A DNA stretch of 22,791 nt from Anaerolineaceae bacterium (GTDB taxonomy: Bacteria > Chloroflexota > Anaerolineae > Anaerolineales > Anaerolineaceae). The notes under the pieces were generated by a model. The model was not told the DNA's origin. It worked only from the letters and a program-made list of their open reading frames with translations, and did no database searches. Made by a program: the position numbers and the translations under genes. This document shows positions 14,547 through 21,903 of this stretch, in pieces (positions within the stretch are counted from its first letter, which is position 1; every line of letters starts with the position of its first letter). Location: NCBI GenBank assembly GCA_003446605.1, contig DMDF01000122.1, positions 1-22,791 on the forward strand, written 5' to 3'.

Positions 14547-15935
14547 ATGAATAAAAAAAGCACCTACTTTGACCAAATGTGGGTTCGGATATTTGCCGTT
14601 TCGTTATTCTTGGTAATCGCTTTGCTGGCAGGTTGCAGTGGTGAGACCATCCTCGATAGCGTTTTTCCTACCCGTACGGTACAAGAAACCACTCAAGTGC
14701 CAGTTGACGAATCTCCTACCTCTTCAACTGCAGAAGAGGACGCAACGGAAAGTGTCTTAACCCCTCAACCAACAGCACAGGATGCGCAAAATTTTACCGT
14801 AGAACAAAGCGAATTGTTAGTCTGGCTGCCGGAAGAGTTCTCAACGATGACCAATTCTGAAGCTTCCTTGATCCTTCAGCAGCGCATCCAGGATTTTGAA
14901 CGACAAAATCCTGGAGTGGTGGTTAGCGTGAGAGTAAAAGCATCCAGCGGGACAAGCGGAATACTGGATAGCCTGAAAAATACAAAATTAGCGGCTCCGG
15001 CTGCATTGCCGCAAATTGTGTTGCTGCCCCAGTCGGATATGCAGGAAGCTGCTGAACAGCAGTTGATCCTTCCTATAGAAGAATTTATCCGCACCAGTGA
15101 TCCTCAAAAATTTTATTCCTATGCGTCTGAGATCTCCAGTTGGGATGGCATTTCATATGGATTTCCCTTTGTGGGGGATGCTTTAGTGGGGATGACAACG
15201 GAAGAAATCACAACTTCCGATTTTATAACATGGGATGAAATTCGAGCACAGAATGCTCCGCTCTATTTTGCTGCCAACTACCCCCAAGCACGTTTGTTCA
15301 TATCCCAATACTTATCTTCAGGTGGCGTTTTGGTGGATGAACAGGAACATGCCATGATCGCAGAAGAGAATATGCTGACCGTTTTAGACATGTTTGACCA
15401 AAATCTAAAAAACAAAACTTTTTCACCAAGTTTTAGTTCACTCAATACCAGCGAGGATGTGTGGAATGCCTTCCTATCTGGCGAGACGCAGTGGGTCATC
15501 AATTGGGCATCCATGGCGCTGCAAAGTGACATGGAAGATCTAAAAGTCTTTCAGCTGCCGTCATTGGGACCCGAACCTTACGTTTCGGCAACGGGCTGGG
15601 TCTGGTCCATCGTTAACACCAATACAGACACCTCTGAAGTTGAGGCGCTATTTATCGAGTTTCTCTGCAATCCGACCTTCCTGGCAGAATACAGCCAGGC
15701 AGCTGGATATCTTCCTGTAATGCCGGATAGTCTAACACTATATAACGATGATGGTTCTTTAAACCAGATCAGCAATATTTTGATCGCCGCACATACATTT
15801 CCGGAAAATGACCTTATACTGGAGATAGGACCTATTTTCCGAGATGCAACATTGGCTGTTTTGAATCAGACAGGTACAATCGAAGAAATAACTGCCACAG
15901 CTCAACAACAACTTGAGGCGCTTCAGACAAAATGA
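14547..15935 (+). CDS. Extracellular solute-binding lipoprotein, family 1 (orphan)
   Basis: 462 residues. The signal peptide ends in Leu-Leu-Ala-Gly-Cys (Cys30), so this is a lipoprotein. A Thr/Glu-rich linker (35-85) precedes a two-lobed periplasmic-binding-like fold of the sugar-binding (SBP_bac_1/8) class: Leu-Leu-Val-Trp-Leu near 90, Phe-Glu-Arg-Gln-Asn-Pro-Gly-Val, the Tyr-Gly-Phe-Pro-Phe segment and Ala-Thr-Gly-Trp-Val-Trp-Ser near 350. Such proteins usually deliver carbohydrates to an ABC permease, but no permease or ATPase gene adjoins it. Instead it overlaps a small two-helix membrane protein (ATGA). AGGA lies 10 nt before the ATG, and a TATAAT box at 14452-14457 is a possible promoter. 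It may serve as a sensor or a partner of a distant transporter. Confidence 0.87.
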   Translation: MNKKSTYFDQMWVRIFAVSLFLVIALLAGCSGETILDSVFPTRTVQETTQVPVDESPTSSTAEEDATESVLTPQPTAQDAQNFTVEQSELLVWLPEEFSTMTNSEASLILQQRIQDFERQNPGVVVSVRVKASSGTSGILDSLKNTKLAAPAALPQIVLLPQSDMQEAAEQQLILPIEEFIRTSDPQKFYSYASEISSWDGISYGFPFVGDALVGMTTEEITTSDFITWDEIRAQNAPLYFAANYPQARLFISQYLSSGGVLVDEQEHAMIAEENMLTVLDMFDQNLKNKTFSPSFSSLNTSEDVWNAFLSGETQWVINWASMALQSDMEDLKVFQLPSLGPEPYVSATGWVWSIVNTNTDTSEVEALFIEFLCNPTFLAEYSQAAGYLPVMPDSLTLYNDDGSLNQISNILIAAHTFPENDLILEIGPIFRDATLAVLNQTGTIEEITATAQQQLEALQTK

Positions 15936-16243
15936 ACGATGAAAATGACCATACCCATAAAAGCTGGTTGAATCTGGCAAATATATTCATTGCCATTGCA
16001 CTGATATTTATCCTTGTTATCATCATCTGGAATCAATCGCTTTCAGAAAAATACTTTACTTCCAATGATGATATGCTGGAAACAATGGCATTGACACCAA
16101 CTGTCACGCCGGTTGAATTAACTCCCATTCCATCTGAGTTTTACAGTGACCCGGCGGATACATCTTCTATTTTGATCGCGGCGGTGGTTTTATTGGTGAT
16201 CGTATTTGGTAGTTCTTTCTGGAAGATTCGATCCATCAAATAA
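15932..16243 (+). CDS. Small two-helix membrane protein of unknown function
   Basis: 103 residues. Two predicted membrane helices (about 13-34 and 79-96) flank a Thr/Pro-rich extracytoplasmic loop; both termini would face the cytoplasm, with a short basic C-terminus. The ATG overlaps the stop of the solute-binding lipoprotein (ATGA), and a GAGG-containing stretch lies within that gene's end, so the two are cotranslated and probably act together. I recognise no family. A strong terminator follows 15 nt after the stop. Confidence 0.75.
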   Translation: MNDENDHTHKSWLNLANIFIAIALIFILVIIIWNQSLSEKYFTSNDDMLETMALTPTVTPVELTPIPSEFYSDPADTSSILIAAVVLLVIVFGSSFWKIRSIK

Positions 16244-16257
16244 TCAAGTAATAAGGG

Positions 16258-16287
16258 AAAGGTTTTCGTATGAAAACCTTTTTTTTT
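16258..16287 (+). terminator. Rho-independent terminator
   Basis: AAAGGTTTTC (16258-16267) pairs perfectly with GAAAACCTTT (16272-16281) around a 4-nt loop, and the run of T continues to 16287. It ends the solute-binding protein/two-helix protein operon. Confidence 0.9.
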
Positions 16288-16331
16288 ATTCTCCGTATAT
16301 GAAGTGAAATAATTTGATGAGGAGAATAAAT

Positions 16332-17744
16332 ATGTTCAAGAAAGGTTTCTCGAAAACAATAGCTGTTGTTGCTGTGGGTGCTTGCCTGCTTGCGCTTGTG
16401 CCGGTGGGTGCGGTCCACGCTGCTGATTTTAGCCATGATGGGATTGTTAATTCGGGCGAGACGATTCAAGATGATGTGTTTCTATCCGGTGAGCACTGTC
16501 GGATGGATGGTGTGGTTGATGGAAATCTGGTTGCAGGTTGCCAATCCATCGAAGTTGCCGGTACTGTAACTGGCGATGCCCTCCTTTTTGCAGAAACGAT
16601 CACTGTTGGTGATGGAGCTGTCATTGAAGGCAATCTGTTTGCGTTTGCTGCCAATATGGAAATGAATGGCACGGTTTCTGGTTCTTTTGTGAGTGCTGCA
16701 GCAACCATAACTCTGGAAAAGAATGCAATCATCGCACGGAATGCCTATTTTGCAGGATATCAGGGCAAAATGGAGCAGGGTGCGCAGATAGGGATGGATG
16801 TGTTTGGTGGTGCTAACCAGATCATCATGAATGGTGAAATTGCCCGTGATCTTACGGTTGGCGTGAATGCACTTGAGATGAGCGGTAGTGTGGGGCGGAA
16901 TGCGAAAGTTTCCCTCGGCACAAATAGTGATGATCTCACCAACTACTCGGTATATTCCCCCCATATGCAGTATTTCCCTGAAAGTCTTCCAGCGGGAATT
17001 CGCCTTTCTGATGGTGCCCAGGTGGGGGGAGATCTGACCTATGAATCTGTTTCGAATGTTGATTCCCAATTGGAAAAATATGTTGCTGGAGATGTTATTT
17101 ATAATCAGATCGTAGAATCTGGGAGTGATTCCGGTCAGGGAAGAAATTTTGTTACCAACCTGTGGAATCAGCAAAATTCACCGCAAAGCCGCGTGACGCG
17201 TGCATTTCGACAATTGATCACCTATTTCGCCATCGGCGCTCTGGCATTTTGGCTATGGAAGAAACAAGCCACGACTGTCCGCGATAGAGGTTTTGCGCTG
17301 CCCGGGAAAGCATTTGGCTGGGGATTTGTGGCTATACTGGTGGGTGGCTTAAGCTTGATCCTGGTACCCATCACGTTTGTTCTGCTGGGAATTTTAGTCG
17401 GGGTTATCTCACTGGGCGGATTGCTCTTCACCTGGTACGGTGTGCTAGGTCTGGCTATTCTGCTCATCTTTGCCATCTTCCTATTCGTTATAGGAACCCT
17501 TAGCAAAGTGGTCTCGGCATATGTGTTCGGTTACTGGTTGATGAAGGATGTATTCAAGTCTCAGACCCAGAATCGCTGGATTGACCTGTTGGTTGGTGTA
17601 CTGTTCTATGTACTTCTGCGCGCGATTCCTTATATTGGCTGGATAATTGCATTGGCTGCCACCTTATATGGCACAGGAGCTCTTTTCATCAGCTTTTCGA
17701 AGGTTGAAAAGCGAAAAGAATCCCAAGCAGTTGAAGAAAAATAA
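16332..17744 (+). CDS. Secreted bactofilin-like (polymer-forming) protein with multi-pass membrane C-terminus
   Basis: 470 residues. A Sec signal peptide (1-30) ends Val-His-Ala before Ala-Asp-Phe. Residues 33-240 are short hydrophobic/Gly/Asn repeats of about 17-20 residues (Gly-Asn-Leu, Gly-Asp-Ala, Ile-Glu-Gly-Asn-Leu, Met-Asn-Gly) typical of the right-handed beta-helix of bactofilins. From 295 to 455 there are five or more membrane helices with Gly-rich turns, and the basic C-terminus faces the cytoplasm. Classical bactofilins are small cytosolic filament proteins, so this exported, membrane-anchored form is a distinct architecture, seen in some Chloroflexi and Firmicutes annotations as polymer-forming cytoskeletal protein. 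AGGAG lies 7 nt before the chosen ATG; an upstream ATG overlaps that site. It is probably an envelope scaffold; that is inference. Confidence 0.85.
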   Translation: MFKKGFSKTIAVVAVGACLLALVPVGAVHAADFSHDGIVNSGETIQDDVFLSGEHCRMDGVVDGNLVAGCQSIEVAGTVTGDALLFAETITVGDGAVIEGNLFAFAANMEMNGTVSGSFVSAAATITLEKNAIIARNAYFAGYQGKMEQGAQIGMDVFGGANQIIMNGEIARDLTVGVNALEMSGSVGRNAKVSLGTNSDDLTNYSVYSPHMQYFPESLPAGIRLSDGAQVGGDLTYESVSNVDSQLEKYVAGDVIYNQIVESGSDSGQGRNFVTNLWNQQNSPQSRVTRAFRQLITYFAIGALAFWLWKKQATTVRDRGFALPGKAFGWGFVAILVGGLSLILVPITFVLLGILVGVISLGGLLFTWYGVLGLAILLIFAIFLFVIGTLSKVVSAYVFGYWLMKDVFKSQTQNRWIDLLVGVLFYVLLRAIPYIGWIIALAATLYGTGALFISFSKVEKRKESQAVEEK

Positions 17745-17760
17745 GTAACACTGAATTTGA

Positions 17761-17801
17761 AACAGAGATCCTGCTTCTCACGAACAGGATCTCTGTTTTT
17801 T
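17761..17801 (+). terminator. Rho-independent terminator between convergent genes
   Basis: AACAGAGATCCTG (17761-17773) pairs perfectly with CAGGATCTCTGTT (17785-17797) around an 11-nt loop, followed by more T on the plus strand. It terminates the bactofilin-like gene. The minus-strand T run is shorter, so it may stop the phosphodiesterase transcript less efficiently, although that gene's stop lies at the hairpin edge. Confidence 0.85.
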
Positions 17802-19092
17802 ATAGAACCAGAGAGAGAAAAGGAGTGAGCATTTCGAGCTTTGAGAAGCCCCCATGCCTGCCGAGCAGGTGATTTTCTTTGTTTGCCCACCACCAGTATG
17901 CATTCCCATTGGGTAAAGCGCTGAAGTTTCCCATCCGGCTTTGGATGACCGGGCTGGTGCTTTTTTCACCAAAGACACCCGCATCAAGTAATGCACTCGA
18001 TGGCAGCAGATGAAACTGATCTCCCCAGCGTTGCTCAAGAACCTGTTGAAAATCCTCAATTTTGTTTGGTTTTACAAACAAATAGGGAAAACGGCTTTCT
18101 CCACTGGGAGGGACTTGCAGGCAATCCATGAACGCCTGGTCATGGCGCACCTCAAATTTGGGCTGGATATCTGTTGCGATCTGACCGTGATCGGATGTGA
18201 CCAGGAGCAAGGTATCTTTATTCCCTGCTGCAATCCTTCCATCAATGAACTTTTCAAGATTATAGTTGAACCAGTGCCATGCATTCCCGGTGCGCCGGCT
18301 GTCAGGACCTGAACGATGGGAAAGGGTATCCAATTCACTCCAGTACAGGTACAGATATTTGCGATTTGTTCTATCGTGATCGAGCACTTCTCCTGTTTTC
18401 CGCCACATATCCTCAAGCGATGTGTAGGGTACCTTAGTTACATCTGCCAGCAGCATGCTCGAAAGCCCCGAACCATTGATACTTTCATGCTGCAGTGCGT
18501 AGGGAGTGATCCCATGCTGGTTAAAATGAGGTCCGAGTGTGGCTACCGGCAAAAAATTCTTCTGGTATAAATCGAAAGGTTCCGTATTTGGATCTGCATT
18601 CGGGTACACCTCTGTTTGCAGGATCATGTTCAAGATACGATTGTATTCTCTGAGATACAATTCATAACCGATCACACCATGTTCAGCGGGAAATTTGCCC
18701 GTCCATAGACTGGTGACGGCATTGGCTGTGGTGCTGGGGGCGATGCTGGTGAGGGCGGTGAAGGCTCCATGCTCTCCAAAATAATCCCAGTTGGACTTGA
18801 ATACTCTTCTGTGCTGCAATTTTTCGAGCCAGGCAACCATTCTATGATAGGGCAGTCCATCGACTAATAGTAAGATGATGTTCTTGATCTTTTCAAGTTT
18901 GATGGGTGGATTGGGGACTGCCAGGACCTCGCTGCGTGGGGCAGGAATGTCAAACCAGCTGCAAATGCTGCTGGGAATATTTGCCAAACTCAATCCATCA
19001 TAAAAGGGCAGAATCTCAATGGGTGTGTTCTTTAGAGCCGGATCACTCTGGTTGAGGATACGGGTAAGGTTCTTTTCACTCAGATCAAACAA
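17800..19092 (-). CDS. Alkaline-phosphatase-superfamily phosphodiesterase/pyrophosphatase
   Basis: 430 residues from a TTG start. Motifs of the type I phosphodiesterase/NPP group are present: Leu-Leu-Leu-Val-Asp-Gly (metal Asp78), Ser-Thr-Thr-Ala-Asn-Ala-Val-Thr-Ser-Leu-Trp-Thr-Gly with nucleophile Thr121 or Thr122, Glu-His-Gly, Trp-Ser-Glu-Leu-Asp-Thr-Leu-Ser-His (metal Asp/His), Thr-Ser-Asp-His-Gly-Gln, and a closing Gly-Arg-His-Gly-Gly-Phe. Such enzymes hydrolyse phosphodiester or pyrophosphate bonds with two zinc ions. No signal peptide is seen, so it is probably cytosolic. The frame extends 12 codons further to another TTG, but GGAGG inside that extension lies 7 nt before the TTG at 19090-19092, which I prefer. 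Divergent from the phosphoribosyltransferase gene; the substrate is unknown. Confidence 0.85.
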   Translation of the reverse strand: MFDLSEKNLTRILNQSDPALKNTPIEILPFYDGLSLANIPSSICSWFDIPAPRSEVLAVPNPPIKLEKIKNIILLLVDGLPYHRMVAWLEKLQHRRVFKSNWDYFGEHGAFTALTSIAPSTTANAVTSLWTGKFPAEHGVIGYELYLREYNRILNMILQTEVYPNADPNTEPFDLYQKNFLPVATLGPHFNQHGITPYALQHESINGSGLSSMLLADVTKVPYTSLEDMWRKTGEVLDHDRTNRKYLYLYWSELDTLSHRSGPDSRRTGNAWHWFNYNLEKFIDGRIAAGNKDTLLLVTSDHGQIATDIQPKFEVRHDQAFMDCLQVPPSGESRFPYLFVKPNKIEDFQQVLEQRWGDQFHLLPSSALLDAGVFGEKSTSPVIQSRMGNFSALPNGNAYWWWANKENHLLGRHGGFSKLEMLTPFLSLVL

Positions 19093-19169
19093 TAGTTTTC
19101 CTCCACATCTTGGAAAAATCTCACACAACTATACCCCAAGCTGCGATTTTATGGTGCTGTGATTATTGA

Positions 19170-19175
19170 TATAAT
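19170..19175 (+). promoter_or_regulatory. Probable -10 box of the phosphoribosyltransferase gene
   Basis: A consensus TATAAT stands 25 bp before the chosen ATG. No convincing -35 is present at 16-18 bp. Its position supports the ATG at 19201 over the in-frame ATG at 19159, which would lie upstream of the -10. Confidence 0.5.
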
Positions 19176-19200
19176 GAGGTATCTATCTCTGGAATTATAT

Positions 19201-19716
19201 ATGCGCCAAGAAGTACTTACCTGGAATGACATTGACTTATTGATCGATCATCTCGTCCCTCAGTTTGATGTTATTTTTGACGCCATGATCCTGATAACAC
19301 GTGGCGGGATCATTCCGGGTGGCTTGGTGGCAGAAGCGCTGGGTATTGAAGAGATACTGACCGCTTCTATTGACTTTCCGTCAGGAAGCCAGTTGGGAGA
19401 GAATAAGGAACTGACGAATAAATTCCTGGCACTGCCTGAATTCATTCAATTCCCAAACGCATCCCTTTTGTGTGAGAAACGCATTCTAATTATGGATGAT
19501 GTATGGGGTTCCGGGAGGACGATCAGCACGGTCAAGAATCGCGTGAAGGGTGCCTACGGCATCCCCTATACCTGTGTGCTGCATTTTAATCCACACCGTA
19601 ATCTGTTCGGGAGTGAGAAACCGGATTTCTATGCGGCGGTTACTGATGCCTATATCATCTATCCTTGGGAAATTGATCTGGGAAAATCAAGAATGCTGCC
19701 ATTCAACTGTAAATAG
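19201..19716 (+). CDS. Phosphoribosyltransferase-domain protein
   Basis: 171 residues. A type I PRTase fold is indicated by Thr-Arg-Gly-Gly-Ile-Ile-Pro-Gly-Gly near residue 33 (PPi loop) and the PRPP motif Arg-Ile-Leu-Ile-Met-Asp-Asp-Val-Trp-Gly-Ser-Gly-Arg-Thr near 95-108. The hood is short, as in xanthine/hypoxanthine PRTase-like and regulatory PRTases. It could salvage a purine base or act on another nucleotide; the sequence does not decide. The start at 19201 is chosen because a TATAAT box lies just upstream, though the ribosome binding site is weak (GGA). Its stop codon is 2 nt from the end of the convergent glycosyltransferase gene, with no terminator between. Confidence 0.85.
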   Translation: MRQEVLTWNDIDLLIDHLVPQFDVIFDAMILITRGGIIPGGLVAEALGIEEILTASIDFPSGSQLGENKELTNKFLALPEFIQFPNASLLCEKRILIMDDVWGSGRTISTVKNRVKGAYGIPYTCVLHFNPHRNLFGSEKPDFYAAVTDAYIIYPWEIDLGKSRMLPFNCK

Positions 19717-19718
19717 GC

Positions 19719-20741
19719 TCAGGGAATTAGAACATTCAGATATTTTTGTGCCATAACATGCATATTAAAAAAAGCCACAGCGTGTTTTCGGGCGGCTGCA
19801 CGGTAGAAAGTTTGCTTTTCAACGATTTCCAAACCTGCTCGGCTTATTGCTGTAAAATCAGGTTCTTCCAACTCCCAATAATCCGAACCGTATGCTTCAA
19901 CCTTACCTGCGTCTCCCTGAACCAGTTCAGGGAGTGAACCGGTAGCAAAACTAACAACCGGTAAACCGCATGCCATTGCTTCCAGCACGCTGTTGGGGCA
20001 GGCTGCGTTGATCTCTGCCGGGAAGAAAAGATGAGCGTTACGATTCAATTCGGGAATATCTTCCAATGGTACGATACCTAACCAGCGTATCTTCATATTC
20101 GCATAGGAGGGAAGGGATGTGAGCAGTTGTTGTGGAGCTTTGCTGGCGATCACTAGTTCCACTTCGCGTTTACTCAAGTCTGCCAGAGATTTAGCAAATC
20201 CGATGGCATTCAGCAAATCGCGTTCGTGACCTCCGTACAAACTACCTTCGGTTACCATGACGCGGATAAGATCCTCCGGGGGTTTCCCCGCGCCATCTGG
20301 ATTAAACCTTTCCAGATCTACTCCATTATGGATCACGGTATCGGGGACAGGAGCGGATTGATAAACCTGATTCCACCAATTCCGCGTGAATTCACTTTGA
20401 TACACGATGCCATCCGCATAATTGTTGCGGATGGTGGTGAGGATGTGATTGTTCCACTCAGAGCGAAGATAATGTTCCCAGCTCGTCCTTGTTTTTTTAT
20501 GCAGCCAGTTCATCCCATCCAGGCGCTGTACGATCCTGACCCCGCGTTTTTTTGCTTGTCGTAATGCGGTCAGATGCCGGCTGCCACCAATGACCAGAAT
20601 GGCAGCTACATCGCTGCGCCCAGGGTCAAAATGGACTTCAATCCCTTTTTGTTCAAGGCTTGTAATCAGTTTCTGTTGAAAGGAGGAGGGTCCACCAGTG
20701 CCTGATAATTGGGGATACAAACAAATGCTGCCGCTAGCCAT
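19719..20741 (-). CDS. GT4-family glycosyltransferase (GT-B fold)
   Basis: 340 residues. The N-terminal Rossmann domain begins with a Gly-Thr-Gly-Gly-Pro-Ser-Ser-Phe loop. The C-terminal half carries the donor-binding region with Asn-Ser-Val-Leu-Glu-Ala-Met-Ala-Cys-Gly-Leu-Pro-Val-Val, the E-x7-E-type signature of GT4 enzymes, followed by Gly-Ser-Leu-Pro-Glu-Leu-Val. Retaining transfer of a sugar nucleotide to a lipid- or polysaccharide-linked acceptor on the cytosolic side is the family role. It starts 1 nt after the epimerase stop, so it is in an operon with two UDP-ManNAc(A)-forming genes; ManNAc or ManNAcA is a reasonable donor guess. The acceptor is unknown. Confidence 0.9.
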   Translation of the reverse strand: MASGSICLYPQLSGTGGPSSFQQKLITSLEQKGIEVHFDPGRSDVAAILVIGGSRHLTALRQAKKRGVRIVQRLDGMNWLHKKTRTSWEHYLRSEWNNHILTTIRNNYADGIVYQSEFTRNWWNQVYQSAPVPDTVIHNGVDLERFNPDGAGKPPEDLIRVMVTEGSLYGGHERDLLNAIGFAKSLADLSKREVELVIASKAPQQLLTSLPSYANMKIRWLGIVPLEDIPELNRNAHLFFPAEINAACPNSVLEAMACGLPVVSFATGSLPELVQGDAGKVEAYGSDYWELEEPDFTAISRAGLEIVEKQTFYRAAARKHAVAFFNMHVMAQKYLNVLIP

Positions 20742-20742
20742 T

Positions 20743-21885
20743 TTAATGATCCAGCGGGTAGTTCAAAATCTCATTCACGATGCGTTCTGCTGCGTGCCCA
20801 TCGCCAAATGGATTGGCAGCATGTGCCATGGAATTATAGTATTTCTGGTTGCTGAGCAATAAATTGGTTTCTGAGACGATTTTCTCCTGGTCAGTCCCTA
20901 CCAGCTTTAAAACTCCTGCTTCCACCCCTTCGGGGCGTTCGGTAACCTCACGCAGCACCAGGGTCGGCACACCCAAACCGGTGGCTTCCTCCTGGATGCC
21001 GCCGGAATCAGTAAGTACCAGGGTCGCATTTTTCATGAGGTGGATGAGGGGCAGGTATTCGATCGGTTCCAGCAGGTTCACATTGGAAACACTATCCAGA
21101 ATGGCGTGAACCGGTTGTTGAATATTGGGATTGAGATGGACTGGATAGATGATCTCGAGTGTATCAGGATGTTCCATAGCAATCCGTTTGACAGCCTGGC
21201 ATATGTCCTGGATCGGTTTTCCGAAGTTTTCCCTGCGGTGAGCGGTCATGACAATAAGACGTTTTTGTTTACTTAAAATACCCTTCTTTTCCAGCAGGGC
21301 ATGGATCTCTGCAGGCATCGGCTCATTTGCGATCTGGCGTAGGGCATCAATTACCGTATTCCCGGTAACCTTGATAATGTTCTCCGGTACCCCTTCACTA
21401 AGCAGGTTCTCCTTACTAAAAGTGGTCGGGGCAAAATGGAGATCGGCTACCACTCCGGCGATCTTACGGTTGATCTCTTCGGGGAATGGCTGCCATTTAT
21501 CATGCGTGCGCAATCCCGCTTCAACATGCCCGATGTGAATGCGCCTGTAAAAGGAATTGAGCGCGGCTGCCATCACGGTGGTGGTATCACCCTGCACCAA
21601 AACCCAATCAGGTGCCACCTGTTCCAGAACAGGGTCTAGATTGTGAAAGATATTGGCGGTCAATTCAGCCAAGGACTGGTTGGGTCGCATGAGGTTAAGA
21701 TCAATCTGAGGATGAATGTGGAACAAACTTAATACCTGATCGAGCATCTCACGATGCTGTGCTGTTACGCAAACCACTGTTTCAATTCCGGGTTTATTTT
21801 GTAGCGCTTGTACCACCGGAGCCATCTTCACAGCTTCAGGACGGGTTCCAAATATCGCAAGTATCTTTATAGGCATATTTTCCAT
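20743..21885 (-). CDS. wecB: UDP-N-acetylglucosamine 2-epimerase (non-hydrolysing)
   Basis: 380 residues, normal for the family. It interconverts UDP-GlcNAc and UDP-ManNAc. Signatures are Phe-Gly-Thr-Arg-Pro-Glu-Ala-Val-Lys-Met-Ala-Pro-Val near the start, Gln-Gly-Asp-Thr-Thr-Thr (about 98-103), His-Val-Glu-Ala-Gly-Leu-Arg-Thr, Phe-Pro-Glu-Glu-Ile-Asn-Arg, and the Thr-Asp-Ser-Gly-Gly-Ile-Gln-Glu-Glu-Ala segment with Arg-Pro-Glu-Gly-Val-Glu-Ala-Gly. The ATG at 21883-21885 has no clear ribosome binding site; a TATAAT sequence (minus strand, 21898-21893) ends 7 nt before it, which could mean a leaderless transcript. ATG at residue 4 is an alternative start. It lies 18 nt after the dehydrogenase gene, whose product uses UDP-ManNAc. 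Confidence 0.95.
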   Translation of the reverse strand: MENMPIKILAIFGTRPEAVKMAPVVQALQNKPGIETVVCVTAQHREMLDQVLSLFHIHPQIDLNLMRPNQSLAELTANIFHNLDPVLEQVAPDWVLVQGDTTTVMAAALNSFYRRIHIGHVEAGLRTHDKWQPFPEEINRKIAGVVADLHFAPTTFSKENLLSEGVPENIIKVTGNTVIDALRQIANEPMPAEIHALLEKKGILSKQKRLIVMTAHRRENFGKPIQDICQAVKRIAMEHPDTLEIIYPVHLNPNIQQPVHAILDSVSNVNLLEPIEYLPLIHLMKNATLVLTDSGGIQEEATGLGVPTLVLREVTERPEGVEAGVLKLVGTDQEKIVSETNLLLSNQKYYNSMAHAANPFGDGHAAERIVNEILNYPLDH

Positions 21886-21903
21886 AATATTTATTATAAC
21901 GAT

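Noticed and set aside
16482..17174. Minus-strand open frame of 230 codons opposite the bactofilin-like gene
   Set aside because: No start signal or known motif; explained by the repetitive beta-helix coding on the other strand.
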